Shown in pieces: positions 42,189 to 50,887 of a stretch of 64,000 nucleotides of DNA. The stretch is taken from assembly GCA_017644045.1 (NCBI GenBank), contig JAEPMI010000004.1:578014-642013 (forward strand), in the 5' to 3' direction. The notes beneath the pieces were generated by a model that was given only the letters and a program-made list of their open reading frames with translations, was not told the origin of the DNA and did no database searches. How positions within the stretch are numbered: position 1 is the first letter of the stretch; the number at the start of each line of letters is the position of its first letter. A program made the translations under genes and the position numbers. The DNA comes from Deltaproteobacteria bacterium. GTDB taxonomy: Bacteria; Myxococcota_A; Polyangia; Polyangiales; Houyiibacteriaceae.

Positions 42189-43745
42189 ATGGTGAACAGA
42201 CTGACGAAGACCGGGACGTGGATGGCCGCGTGCATCGCCCTGGGATGCGCCGCCGATATCGGTGGGCCGATCGGAGAGCGCACGGACGGGCTGCGAACGC
42301 TCGAGTCCGTGAGCGATTTCGGCGACAACCCCGGGCAGCTGACGATGCACGTGCACAGCCCGGCGGATCTGCCCGCGGGTCCGCGACCGATCGTGGTCGC
42401 GCTCCACGGCTGCACGATGAATGCCTCGGGCTACGCAGACGCAGGCTGGAACGACGTCGCCGACGAGCTCGGCTTCCACGTCGTCTACCCCGAGCAGAAC
42501 ACCTCCCGGAACAACAGCCTCGGCTGCTTCAACTGGGGCGGCAGCTGGGCCGGCACGCCGAACAGCTTCGTCGCCAGCACGACGCCGCTGAACACGAGCG
42601 ACATCGAACGCGGCGGGCCCGAGGTCTCCTCGATCGTGTCGATGGTCGAGCACATCGTCTCGACGCGCGACGGCGACCCGAACCGCGTCTACGTCACCGG
42701 GCTCTCCGCCGGAGGCGGCATGGCCGCGGTGCTCATCGCAGCGTACCCCGACGTCTTCGCCGGCGGTCAGATCCTCGCCGGGATCCCCTACGGCTGCGCG
42801 ACCGAGCGCGCGACGACCGGAGAGGCGAACGCCTGCATCCAGTCGTACACGGCCCTCAACGCCTACCTCGACCGGACGCCCGAGGAGTGGGCGGCGATCG
42901 TGGACGCGGTGGCGCCCGCGGGTGCAACGCCACCGAAGGTGAGCATCTGGCACGGCACCTCGGACTTCGTCGTGAACCAGGGCACCAGCGCCGAGCTCAC
43001 CGAGCAATGGACCGCCGTGCACGGCGCGACCGAGGGCACGACCGAGATGATCGACGGCGCCACGCGACAGACCTTCGTCACCGGCGGCGAGACCGTGGTC
43101 GAGCGCTGGACGATCAGCGGCATGGGCCACGCGGCGCCGATCGACCCGGGGAGCGGCTGCGGCTCGACCGGCTCGTACATCAACGACGTGGGCGTGTGCT
43201 CCGCGCGGCACGCGGCGACCTTCTTCGGCCTCGACGGCGACGGCCCCACGGACCCGACCGATCCCACGGACCCGACCGACCCCAGCGCGCCGGTCGTGGT
43301 GATCACGTCCCCGGCGAACGGCACCTTCGTCGACGGTGTGGTGACGGTCCGCGTCGACGCGAGCGATGACGACGGCATCGACCAGCTCACGCTCTACGTG
43401 AACGACATCGAGGCCGATGCCATCGGCTCCGCCCCATGGCGCTTCGAGTGGGACACCACCCCGCTGGCGGAAGGCGCGCACCGGCTGCGTGTCGTCGCGA
43501 CCGATGGGACCGGCGCGACCGGCAGCGACACGGTCCAGCTCGTGGTCGACCGCCCCGGCGGGATCGAGCCACCGCCGATCGACATGGGCCCGGGCGATCC
43601 GATGACGGGTCCCGATGGCGGCACCAGCGATCCAGGTGGAAGTGGGGACGGTTCCGGTGTCGCGGGCTGCTCCGCGGCCGGCACCACGAGCGGGCTGGTG
43701 TGGCCCCTGGCGCTGCTCTTCCTGGGCCGGCGACGGAAGGACTAG
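42189..43745 (+). CDS. PHB-depolymerase-family esterase with an Ig-like domain and MYXO-CTERM-like tail
   Basis: The 518-residue exported protein has the signal TWMAACIALGCAADI, possibly a lipoprotein. The esterase domain (about 30-350) belongs to the PHB depolymerase / LpqC family: oxyanion strand PRPIVVALHGCTMNASGYAD, nucleophile GLSAGGGMAAV, acid GTSDFVV and His in SGMGHAAPID. A TDPTDPTDPTDP linker leads to a bacterial Ig-like domain (VVVITSPANGTFVDGVVTVR to SDTVQLVVD). A Gly-rich spacer and the tail GVAGCSAAGTTSGLVWPLAL, LFLGRRRKD match the MYXO-CTERM sorting type. It would degrade PHB or esters at the surface. Its TAG overlaps the next stop codon (CTAG). Confidence 0.85.
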   Translation: MVNRLTKTGTWMAACIALGCAADIGGPIGERTDGLRTLESVSDFGDNPGQLTMHVHSPADLPAGPRPIVVALHGCTMNASGYADAGWNDVADELGFHVVYPEQNTSRNNSLGCFNWGGSWAGTPNSFVASTTPLNTSDIERGGPEVSSIVSMVEHIVSTRDGDPNRVYVTGLSAGGGMAAVLIAAYPDVFAGGQILAGIPYGCATERATTGEANACIQSYTALNAYLDRTPEEWAAIVDAVAPAGATPPKVSIWHGTSDFVVNQGTSAELTEQWTAVHGATEGTTEMIDGATRQTFVTGGETVVERWTISGMGHAAPIDPGSGCGSTGSYINDVGVCSARHAATFFGLDGDGPTDPTDPTDPTDPSAPVVVITSPANGTFVDGVVTVRVDASDDDGIDQLTLYVNDIEADAIGSAPWRFEWDTTPLAEGAHRLRVVATDGTGATGSDTVQLVVDRPGGIEPPPIDMGPGDPMTGPDGGTSDPGGSGDGSGVAGCSAAGTTSGLVWPLALLFLGRRRKD

Positions 43746-44476
43746 AAGTGTCCGGAGAGCTGCACCGAGAGCGGTCCCAAGGCGACGGTCGGTCCGTCGT
43801 CACGAGGGCGCACCACCAGGCCCCAGGTGAGGCCGGCGATGGCCATCGCGCCGCCGACTCCCATCAGCACGTTCGCGCTGATGGCCAGCCGCTCGGCGCG
43901 GTCCTGGAGCTCGACCGCCCGGCGGAGCGCAGTGTCGGGGTCGTCGGCGACGCGGTGCCGGTCGCTCGCACGCAAGCCGGTGAGGAGCCCACCAGCGGTG
44001 AGCGCCAAGCCGCCGCCGAGGACGATCCAGGGAGCGACGGGTCGCTCGGGAGGGGGGACCATCGCCACGTCGACTTCTTCCTCGGCGTCATCGACTGGCG
44101 GGGCCTGAGCCGCGCGGAGCGCCTCGGCGCGCGCTTCGGCGTCCGCCCTTCGCTCCGACTCACCCGGCGCCTCCTCGACGGAGTCGAGGTAGCCCTCGTA
44201 GGCCTCGAGCGCACCCTCCGCGTCGCCGGCGCCACCGAGGGCTCGGCCGAGGTTGTAGAGCAGCGCGGGCGACGGGTGTAACTCGTGGGCACGGCGAAGC
44301 AGCGTGGCCGCCTCGGCGAAGCGACCTTCGCGGTAGAGGGCGGCGCTCTCCTCGAGGAGATCCAGCGCCCGGCCCCGCCCGCTCTCGCCAGCGGGCTCCG
44401 CCTGCGCAGCGGCCGTGCCGGCGAGCAGCAGGCTCGCAAGCGCAGCAATCACGAGGTTTGTGGGGCTCCGTCCCAT
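43742..44476 (-). CDS. Exported TPR protein with C-terminal membrane helices
   Basis: The 244-residue protein has a signal peptide (LVIAALASLLLAGTAAAQ), two TPR-like units (ALDLLEESAALYREGRFAEA, ATLLRRAHELHPSPALLYNL) and a Glu/Ala-rich stretch. Two hydrophobic segments follow: WIVLGGGLALTAGGLLTGL and ISANVLMGVGGAMAIAGLTW. It is a common myxobacterial layout with unknown function. It is divergent from the PEGA-domain Ser/Thr kinase with 75 bases between, so the two may be linked. Confidence 0.72.
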   Translation of the reverse strand: MGRSPTNLVIAALASLLLAGTAAAQAEPAGESGRGRALDLLEESAALYREGRFAEAATLLRRAHELHPSPALLYNLGRALGGAGDAEGALEAYEGYLDSVEEAPGESERRADAEARAEALRAAQAPPVDDAEEEVDVAMVPPPERPVAPWIVLGGGLALTAGGLLTGLRASDRHRVADDPDTALRRAVELQDRAERLAISANVLMGVGGAMAIAGLTWGLVVRPRDDGPTVALGPLSVQLSGHF

Positions 44477-44551
44477 TCGATAGGCTCGCTGGAACCTTCC
44501 CGAAACCGTGGGGCTTTGTCCACTCGGAGCGAGAGGGCCCAGCGCAAGCCC

Positions 44552-46276
44552 ATGACTCAACCCGAGAGCATCGGCCGCTACGAGGTGGTGGGGCGTCTCG
44601 CTGCCGGAGGGATGGCGGAGATCTTCCTGGCCCGATTGCGGGGTCCCGGTGGCTTTCGACGACCGGTCGTGATCAAGCGGGTGTTTCCGCACCTGAGCGA
44701 AGAGGTCGAGTTCCGCGCGATGTTCGCGGACGAGGCGCGGATCATCGCCGAGCTGCGTCACGTCAACGTGGTGCACGTGCACGAGCTGGGGCTCGAGGAC
44801 GGCGAGCTCTACCTGGTCATGGAGTACCTCGCCGGCGAGAGCCTGAGCGGGTTGCTCCGGCGGCTGGCGGAGCAGGGTCGACGCATCGAGCCCGCCCTCG
44901 CCTGTCACGTCATCGCCGAAGTCTGTGCGGGGCTGCACGCCGCGCACGAGCTGACAGGTCCGGATGGTGCACCGCGGCACGTGGTGCATCGAGACGTCTC
45001 GCCGCAGAACGTCTTCCTCACCTACGAGGGCGACGTGAAGGTGATCGACTTCGGCATCGCGATGGCCGCGGACCGGCTGGCGCGAACGCGAACCGGGCAC
45101 GTGAAGGGCAAGCTCGGGTACATGTCCCCGGAGCAGTGCCGGCGCGAGATGGTCGACCGAACGACCGACGTCTTCGCGCTCGGCGTCGTCCTGCACGAGC
45201 TCGTGACCGGGCGCCGGCTCTTCAAGGGCGACAACGATCTGGCGCTCGCGAGGGCCATCTGTGACGAGCCGATCCCGGCGCCCTCCGAGGTGTGGGCGGG
45301 TTGCCCGGCGGCGGTGGATCGCATCGTGATGACGGCGCTCGAGCGCGAGCCGGTGGACCGCTACGAGAGCGCGGCGGCGATGCGCACGGAGCTGCTGGCG
45401 CTCGCGCGAGAGCTCGACCCTTCGCTCGAGGGTCGCGACGCGCTGCGGGCGCTGATGCAGGAGCTCTTCGAGGATCGCATCGCAGAAAAAGACGCGATGG
45501 TGCGCGCGACCGGCGCGCAGGCAGCGATGAGCGAGACGCAGGCAGCCGAGGTGGTCGAAGAGGCCACGAAGGCCGCGACACCGAGCGCCGTCCGCGCGAT
45601 GGAGCCGGACGGGAAGCGTCGACGGATGGGGCTGGCGGCGGTGGTCGTGGGGATCGCGGGGATCGCGGCCGGTGTGTGGGCGTTTGCGGGGTCGGATGCG
45701 GCGTCGGCCGTCGATGGGCGGGCGGCGGACGGTGATCGGCAGTCGGACGTCGGCGAGCGGGAGTCGGACGTCGGCGAGCGGGAGTCGGACGTCGGCGAGC
45801 GGGAGTCGGACGTCGGCGAGCGGGAGTCGGACGTCGGCGAGCGGGAGTCGGACGTCGGCGATCGGGAGTCGGAGTCGGAGTCGGAGTCGGAGTCGGAGTC
45901 GCGGTCGGAGTCGGAGCCGCGGTCGGAGTCGGAGTCGGAGTCGGAGTCGGCGTCGGCGTCGGGGTCGGCGTCGGAGTCGGCGTCGCTCGCCGAGCTCGTC
46001 ACCCTCCGAGTGACCTCCACCCCCACCGGCGCCGCGGTCCGCATCGATGGGGAAGACCGCGGCACCACTCCGCTCACGGTCGAGCTACCCCGGGCCGACG
46101 CTCCCGTCACCGTGGAGCTCGGTCGTCCCGGCTATCGCGCCGAGCGGCGCAGCGTGGTGCCGAGCGAAGACCGCCGGCTCGCGATCGAGCTCGCACGACG
46201 GCAGCGCAGACGGGCGCCGAGCGACATGGACGACGCGCGCGGCGAGATGGACCGCGACTTCTTCTACTTCGACTGA
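44552..46276 (+). CDS. Ser/Thr protein kinase with repeat linker and PEGA domain
   Basis: The 574-residue protein has a kinase domain in residues 8-280: glycine loop [10 protein letters not shown], Lys42 in VVIKRVFP, catalytic loop HRDVSPQNV (from His146) with Ser in place of the usual Lys, and DFG. A membrane helix (about 354-373, [20 protein letters not shown]) separates it from an outer part. That part is a repeat linker of VGERESD units and ES/RS dipeptides, then a PEGA domain ([40 protein letters not shown]). PEGA domains lie outside the membrane and may sense cell-wall sugar. It is divergent from a TPR protein and is followed 10 bases on by an acyl-CoA ligase. Confidence 0.9.
   Translation: MTQPESIGRYEVVGRLAAGGMAEIFLARLRGPGGFRRPVVIKRVFPHLSEEVEFRAMFADEARIIAELRHVNVVHVHELGLEDGELYLVMEYLAGESLSGLLRRLAEQGRRIEPALACHVIAEVCAGLHAAHELTGPDGAPRHVVHRDVSPQNVFLTYEGDVKVIDFGIAMAADRLARTRTGHVKGKLGYMSPEQCRREMVDRTTDVFALGVVLHELVTGRRLFKGDNDLALARAICDEPIPAPSEVWAGCPAAVDRIVMTALEREPVDRYESAAAMRTELLALARELDPSLEGRDALRALMQELFEDRIAEKDAMVRATGAQAAMSETQAAEVVEEATKAATPSAVRAMEPDGKRRRMGLAAVVVGIAGIAAGVWAFAGSDAASAVDGRAADGDRQSDVGERESDVGERESDVGERESDVGERESDVGERESDVGDRESESESESESESRSESEPRSESESESESASASGSASESASLAELVTLRVTSTPTGAAVRIDGEDRGTTPLTVELPRADAPVTVELGRPGYRAERRSVVPSEDRRLAIELARRQRRRAPSDMDDARGEMDRDFFYFD
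45742..45985 (+). repeat. 21-base and hexamer repeats in the kinase linker
   Basis: About six copies of a 21-base unit encode VGERESD. They are followed by GAGTCG-type hexamers that encode ES, RS and AS dipeptides. All lengths are multiples of three, so the frame is kept. Confidence 0.8.
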
Positions 46277-46286
46277 AAGAACGACG

Positions 46287-47753
46287 ATGAGCACGCACGA
46301 CTGGGTTCGAGGGCGAGCACAGGCGACGCCGGAGCGCGTCGCAATCATCGACGCCGACACGGGCGCCGAGCTGAGCTACCGAGCGCTCGACGCAGCCGCC
46401 GATCGCTTCGCGGCACGGCTGACGCGCGCCGGTGTGGAGGCTGGCGACCGCGTCGCCGTGCTCTGCCTGAACCGCGCGGAGGTCTTCTCGTTGCTCTTCG
46501 GGTGCGCCCGGATCGGCGCGACGTTGCTGCCGTTGAGCTGGCGACTCGCGGTGCCCGAGCTGAGCGCGATCGTCGCCGACGCGCGCCCGGCGATCCTCCT
46601 CCACGACGACGCACACCAGGCGATGGCCGAAGCGCTCGTAGCCGAACGACCGATGGCGATCGGCGCGATCGACCGAGACGAGGTCACCGGGAAGGCGGCC
46701 AGCGAAGGAGGCGACGCCCGCCCAGCGATGATCCTCTACACGAGCGGCACCACCGGCAGGCCGAAGGGGGCGATGCTCCCCTGGCGGCAGATCACCACCA
46801 ACGCGATCAACAGCACGCTCTCGTTCGATCTGCAGGCGTCGGACCGCTGTCTGGCCTTTCTTCCCCTCTTCCACACCGGCGGTCTCAACTGTCTGGCGAC
46901 ACCGCTCCTCTGGCGTGGCGGTGCGGTGGTGAGCACGCCCCGCTTCGACCCGGAGCAGGCACTCGCCGTGATGCACGAGCGGCAGGTCTCCACCGTGATC
47001 GCCGTACCCACGATGTTCGACATGCTCTTCGAGGCGGGACTCGAGGAGCGTCGGCCACCTTCGCTGCGACTGCTGCTCTGCGGTGGCGCGCCCTGCCCCG
47101 ACGCGCTCCTGGACCGCGCCCACGCGTCCGGCTTCACGATGCAGCAGGGCTACGGCCTCACCGAAGCGGGCCCCAACCTCTTCACGGGAAGCCCGCTCGA
47201 AGGGCCGGACCGGCTCGGCACCGTCGGTCGAGCGAGCGTGCACGCCGAGATCACGCTGATGCACGACGGACGGGCCGTGACCGACCCCGACGAGGTCGGC
47301 GAGATCGTGATCCGCGGGCCGCTGGTGATGGACGGCTACTTCGAGCGACCGGAGGCCAACGCCGAAACCATCGACGCCGAGGGCTGGCTCCACACCGGGG
47401 ACCTCGCAACTCGGAACGAGCGCGGGATCTACCGAGTGGTCGGGCGGAGCAAGGAGATGTTCATCTCCGGCGGCGAGAACGTCTATCCGGCCGAGGTGGA
47501 GAACGTGCTCCGACAGCATCCGTCGGTCCGTGACGCGGCGGTGGTCGGTGTCGACGACGAGCGCTGGGGCCAGGTCGGGCTCGCCGGGGTCGTCACGCGC
47601 GAGCCGCTCGACCCGGCCGAGCTCCGCTCGTGGGCACGCGAGCGCCTCGCTCCCTTCAAGGTGCCGCGACACGTGCTCCTGCTGGATGCGTTGCCGCTGA
47701 ACGCGAGCGGGAAGGTGATCAAGGCCGAGCTCGCGCGAATGCATGGGGCCTGA
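46287..47753 (+). CDS. Fatty acyl-CoA ligase (AMP-binding)
   Basis: The 488-residue protein is a class I adenylate-forming enzyme: [19 protein letters not shown] (about 150-168), [60 protein letters not shown] and the Lys of [13 protein letters not shown]. Length and motifs fit the FadD-like / menE branch, which links acids to CoA. The exact substrate cannot be set. The start is 10 bases after the kinase stop, and its 3' end is close to the next lipoprotein start. Confidence 0.9.
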   Translation: MSTHDWVRGRAQATPERVAIIDADTGAELSYRALDAAADRFAARLTRAGVEAGDRVAVLCLNRAEVFSLLFGCARIGATLLPLSWRLAVPELSAIVADARPAILLHDDAHQAMAEALVAERPMAIGAIDRDEVTGKAASEGGDARPAMILYTSGTTGRPKGAMLPWRQITTNAINSTLSFDLQASDRCLAFLPLFHTGGLNCLATPLLWRGGAVVSTPRFDPEQALAVMHERQVSTVIAVPTMFDMLFEAGLEERRPPSLRLLLCGGAPCPDALLDRAHASGFTMQQGYGLTEAGPNLFTGSPLEGPDRLGTVGRASVHAEITLMHDGRAVTDPDEVGEIVIRGPLVMDGYFERPEANAETIDAEGWLHTGDLATRNERGIYRVVGRSKEMFISGGENVYPAEVENVLRQHPSVRDAAVVGVDDERWGQVGLAGVVTREPLDPAELRSWARERLAPFKVPRHVLLLDALPLNASGKVIKAELARMHGA

Positions 47754-47793
47754 CGACCCTCGATTTTCCGACGGATCCATCGGATGCTTCGGC

Positions 47794-48681
47794 GTGGCTC
47801 GATGGCTCACCGTCGCGCTCGGGGTTGGGCTCGCTGCCTGCACCGTGGGCGACATCGATCTCGATGACCGGCCTTGCCCGTGCATCGATGGCTATCGCTG
47901 CGTGGGTGGCGTGTGCGTGGAAGAGGTCGGCGCCGATGGGGGGCCCGACTCGGGGCCGGACGACGGCGGACCAGTGGACAGCGGGCCAGACGGCGGGGAC
48001 CGCGACTCGTTCGTGGACGGCGGCGGAACCGACGGGTTCCGCGACGGTGGCCTGCTCGAGGGTTGCGAGGCAGAGATCGGTCGCCGGGTGCTCTTCTGCG
48101 ACGACTTCGAGAGCGACCTGGCGACCAGCGGCTGGGCGAGTGACACGGAGTTCGGTACGACGAGCCGCGTCGATCTCGGCGCGAGCGGCTTCGGCGCTCG
48201 GATGGAGACGACCACCTCGGCGGGAACGGCCGCCATCGACCACGCGATCCCGGCGCGCAACAGCGGCGCCCTATGGGCGCGCGCCTGGGTTCGGGTCCCC
48301 GCGCCCTCGTTCGCTTCGCCGGTTCGCGGACGCGACGCGCTGTCGATCGGTAGCGGTTCCGAGCGAAGCGTGCGCGTGATCGCGGGCGACGACGGTCGGC
48401 TCGCGCTCGAGGTCGACGGAACGTTGGACGAGGCGGCGAGTCCTGCGGCGCTCGAAACCGGCGTGTGCGTGCGGCTCGAGGTGGCGCTGGCGTCGACCTC
48501 CGCGGGGAGCGCGACGCTCTACGTCGGGGGCACGGAGGTCGCTCGAGTCATCGACACCCCGACGCTGCCGGCAAGTGGCGACGTGGACCGGGTGTGGTCC
48601 GGCATCGTCGAAGTCGACGGACCGATCGCACTCGAGGTCGACGACATCGCGGTGGACTCGGCCGAGCTCGACTGCCCCTAG
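47794..48681 (+). CDS. Lipoprotein with a jelly-roll/LamG-like domain
   Basis: The 295-residue protein starts with a lipoprotein signal (ARWLTVALGVGLAACTVG). A Cys-rich patch follows (DRPCPCIDGYRCVGGVCVEE), then an Asp/Gly-rich linker. A domain of about 200 residues has beta-sandwich-like pattern: VLFCDDFESDLATSGWASDT, ALWARAWVRVPAPSF, VCVRLEVALASTSAGSATLY and GPIALEVDDIAVDSAELDCP. This resembles concanavalin-like (LamG) folds that bind sugars. GTG 47794 is chosen because it opens the signal peptide; an in-frame ATG at 47743 would overlap the ligase gene. Confidence 0.65.
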   Translation: MARWLTVALGVGLAACTVGDIDLDDRPCPCIDGYRCVGGVCVEEVGADGGPDSGPDDGGPVDSGPDGGDRDSFVDGGGTDGFRDGGLLEGCEAEIGRRVLFCDDFESDLATSGWASDTEFGTTSRVDLGASGFGARMETTTSAGTAAIDHAIPARNSGALWARAWVRVPAPSFASPVRGRDALSIGSGSERSVRVIAGDDGRLALEVDGTLDEAASPAALETGVCVRLEVALASTSAGSATLYVGGTEVARVIDTPTLPASGDVDRVWSGIVEVDGPIALEVDDIAVDSAELDCP

Positions 48682-48697
48682 CGGTCACGAGCAGTGG

Positions 48698-49471
48698 TCA
48701 GCGAGAACGCATTCGGGTGTAGTGAGTGCGGTAGCTGGGATGCGTCTCGTGATCCGGGTGAGGCGGGCACACCGACGTGTGGAGGTCGATGGAGAGAGTG
48801 GTCGCGCCCTCCCGCCAGCGATGCATCTCGCGTGGGTACGCAGGCGCGCCCTGTCGGCTCGCGTCACTCTCGGCGCCGTAGTGATCGCGCACCCACTGGA
48901 CGTGTTCGGCGTAGCGCTGGCGTAGCTCCGCGTGAGAGGCGCCCTCGGTCTCGTGGAAGCAGGTCACGCTGCACGCGAACGCGCTGAGCTGGCGTTGGCA
49001 TCGGATCTCTTCCCCCGCGAGTCGGAGCGGCGTGAGCTCGCTGCGCGTCGGCTGCGGGCTGACCGGAAACTCGGTGGGGCAGATCGTGTCGAGGTCCACG
49101 TTGCTGAATCCGTCGGTGATGAGCACGCAGCTACCGTCGGCCTCGCAGCGCCCAGGCTCGGGCGCGAGGTGCTCGAAGACGTGGTGAGTGGCCTCGCGGT
49201 CACAGACGAAGGGCGACGAAGGAGTCGCGGTCGGCGGCGGAGTCGCGGTCGGAGTCGCGGTCGGAATCGCGGTCGGAGCCGCGGTCGGAGTCGGAGTCGC
49301 GGTCGGAGTCGGAGTCGGAGTCGCGGTCGGAGTCGGTGTCGCGGTCGGAGTCGGAGTCGTGGTCGGAGTCGGGGGCGCTCCGGGATCCCGGAGCAGCAAG
49401 AGCCCCGCGACCGCGAGCGTAGCGAAGATCACGAGCGCGGGGAGCCCATGGCGTCGGAGCAGAGCCGGCAT
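48698..49471 (-). CDS. Membrane-anchored protein with a Thr-Pro repeat stalk
   Basis: The 257-residue protein has an N-terminal membrane helix (LPALVIFATLAVAGLLLLRD). A stalk built from TPT, TPTA and PTAT repeats (about residues 32-95) follows, then a soluble C-terminal domain with six Cys: SPFVCDREATHHVFEHLAPE, CEADGSCVLITDGFSNVDLD, CQRQLSAFACSVTCFHETEG. The stalk comes from a GTCGGA/GTCGCG hexamer repeat read on the minus strand. No family is recognised. ATG 49471 starts just before the helix. Confidence 0.65.
   Translation of the reverse strand: MPALLRRHGLPALVIFATLAVAGLLLLRDPGAPPTPTTTPTPTATPTPTATPTPTPTATPTPTAAPTAIPTATPTATPPPTATPSSPFVCDREATHHVFEHLAPEPGRCEADGSCVLITDGFSNVDLDTICPTEFPVSPQPTRSELTPLRLAGEEIRCQRQLSAFACSVTCFHETEGASHAELRQRYAEHVQWVRDHYGAESDASRQGAPAYPREMHRWREGATTLSIDLHTSVCPPHPDHETHPSYRTHYTRMRSR
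49225..49380 (-). repeat. GTCGGA/GTCGCG hexamer repeat encoding the Thr-Pro stalk
   Basis: The plus strand carries runs of GGAGTC and GCGGTC; on the coding strand they give ACTCCG/ACCGCG codon pairs for Thr-Pro and Thr-Ala. This is the third gene of the window with the same hexamer family. Confidence 0.65.
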
Positions 49472-49573
49472 GGGCCCAGGACGCGCGACTCTCCGACTCG
49501 GTCTGAACGACGGGATGGACCGTGACGAAGCCCACGCTTGATGGAGCGGCCGCCCCGGTACAAAGAGGAGGTC

Positions 49574-50548
49574 ATGGCGGAGACCATCCTGATCACCGGC
49601 GCCAGCGGCTTCATCGGCCGACGCTTGCGCCGCGCCCTTCTCGAGCAGGGTCACGACGTCGTGGCCATTCGGCGCCCGGGTTCCCCGCCCGCGGACGAAG
49701 GGCGCACGGCCGAGTCGAGCTACGACGACCTCGGTCGGCTGAAGGCCATCGTCCGCGAGGAGAAGCCGGACCGGGTCTTCCACGTCGCGGGAGTGACCAA
49801 GGGCCGCACCTACGACGACTTCGCGCGCGGCAACGTGCTGCCGACGCAGAACCTCATCGCGGCGCTGGAGGCCGAGCACGCCGAGGTCGGTCGCTTCGTT
49901 CACGTGTCGTCGCTGGCGGCCTACGGGCCCGCACGGCCGGGCAAGCCGCTGTGCGAGGACGACCCGCGGAAGCCGATCGAGCACTACGGCGTCAGCAAGC
50001 TCGAGGCCGAGCAGGTCGTCGAGGACGCGAAGGTGCCCTGGACGATCGTGCGGCCGAGCGGCGTCTACGGTCCCGGCGACGTCGACTACCTCGAGCTCTT
50101 CAAGGCGGCTCGCAAGCGCGTGAACCTCTTCATGGGGAACAAGAAGCGCTGGTTCAGCGCCATCTACGTCGACGATCTGATCCGCGGCATCCTGGATTCG
50201 TCGACGAGCGAGAACGCGGTAGGCAAGGGCTACTTCTTCGCGGACGACGAGCCGACGACCTGGGAACGGTTCCAGGCGAAGATCGTGGAGACGGTGGGGA
50301 AGCGCGCCGTGACCGTCGACATCGGCGACCGCATCGTCGGCGTGGCGGGCGTCTTCGGCGAGCTCGCGACTCGATTCGACGGAAAGCCTCGGCTGTTCAA
50401 CCGGCAGAAGGCGCGGATGAACTACCAGGACGCGTGGACCTGCTCGGCCGCGCGGGCTCGGGAGGACTTCGACTTCCAGTGCGAGGTGGGCCACGCCGAG
50501 GGCATCCGGCGCACACACGAGTGGTACCGCGACAACGGTTGGTACTGA
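49574..50548 (+). CDS. NAD(P)-dependent epimerase/dehydratase (extended SDR)
   Basis: The 324-residue protein has the extended SDR pattern: nucleotide motif ETILITGASGFIGRRLRRAL, DRVFHVAGVTKGRTYDDFAR, FVHVSSLAAYGPARPGKPLC and the active-site EHYGVSKLEAEQ (YxxxK). It then has WTIVRPSGVYGPGDVDYLEL and AIYVDDLIRGILDS. It probably reduces or epimerises a nucleotide sugar or sterol-like substrate. ATG 49574 has AGAGGAGG directly upstream, so it is preferred to the ATGs 12 codons earlier. It converges with a small lipoprotein gene. Confidence 0.9.
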   Translation: MAETILITGASGFIGRRLRRALLEQGHDVVAIRRPGSPPADEGRTAESSYDDLGRLKAIVREEKPDRVFHVAGVTKGRTYDDFARGNVLPTQNLIAALEAEHAEVGRFVHVSSLAAYGPARPGKPLCEDDPRKPIEHYGVSKLEAEQVVEDAKVPWTIVRPSGVYGPGDVDYLELFKAARKRVNLFMGNKKRWFSAIYVDDLIRGILDSSTSENAVGKGYFFADDEPTTWERFQAKIVETVGKRAVTVDIGDRIVGVAGVFGELATRFDGKPRLFNRQKARMNYQDAWTCSAARAREDFDFQCEVGHAEGIRRTHEWYRDNGWY

Positions 50549-50558
50549 CTCGGCGGCC

Positions 50559-50822
50559 TCAGGGGCCGAAGTCGCGGCCGGGGCCGAGGTCGAGGCCAGG
50601 GCAGGGGCCGTCGTAAGCGGCCAGCCAAACGCCGCCGCTGCAGAGAAGGTCGGGGCCGGGCATACGGCACATGGACTCGCCCTCGTCGCTGCAAGCGCAG
50701 CCGACCTCGAGCTCGGTGCACGGCATGGCGGCGTCCGGCTCGGTCGCCGCGTCCGTGACCTCGGTGTCGTCGCCCCCACAGGCGACGACGATGAGGATGA
50801 GGCCGATCCATGGCTTCCACAT
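50559..50822 (-). CDS. Small lipoprotein
   Basis: The 87-residue protein has a lipoprotein signal (PWIGLILIVVACGGDD). A mature part follows with four to six Cys (CTELEVGCACSDEGESMCRM) and ends GLDLGPGRDFGP. No family is recognised. It lies between convergent and co-directional genes and shows ordinary codon bias. Confidence 0.6.
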   Translation of the reverse strand: MWKPWIGLILIVVACGGDDTEVTDAATEPDAAMPCTELEVGCACSDEGESMCRMPGPDLLCSGGVWLAAYDGPCPGLDLGPGRDFGP

Positions 50823-50887
50823 GAGGCGGAAGTGTAGCGGATGGTGTTTGCCGTTGACGGCCCGGGCTGGCCGCGGTCCGATGGGGC

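Noticed and set aside
43742-45196. Extended form of the TPR protein reaching over the kinase gene
   Set aside because: The extra N-terminal part is antisense to the kinase; the signal peptide begins at ATG 44476.
45742-45985. Possible CRISPR array
   Set aside because: The 21-base units are contiguous with no spacers and are in frame inside a kinase gene.
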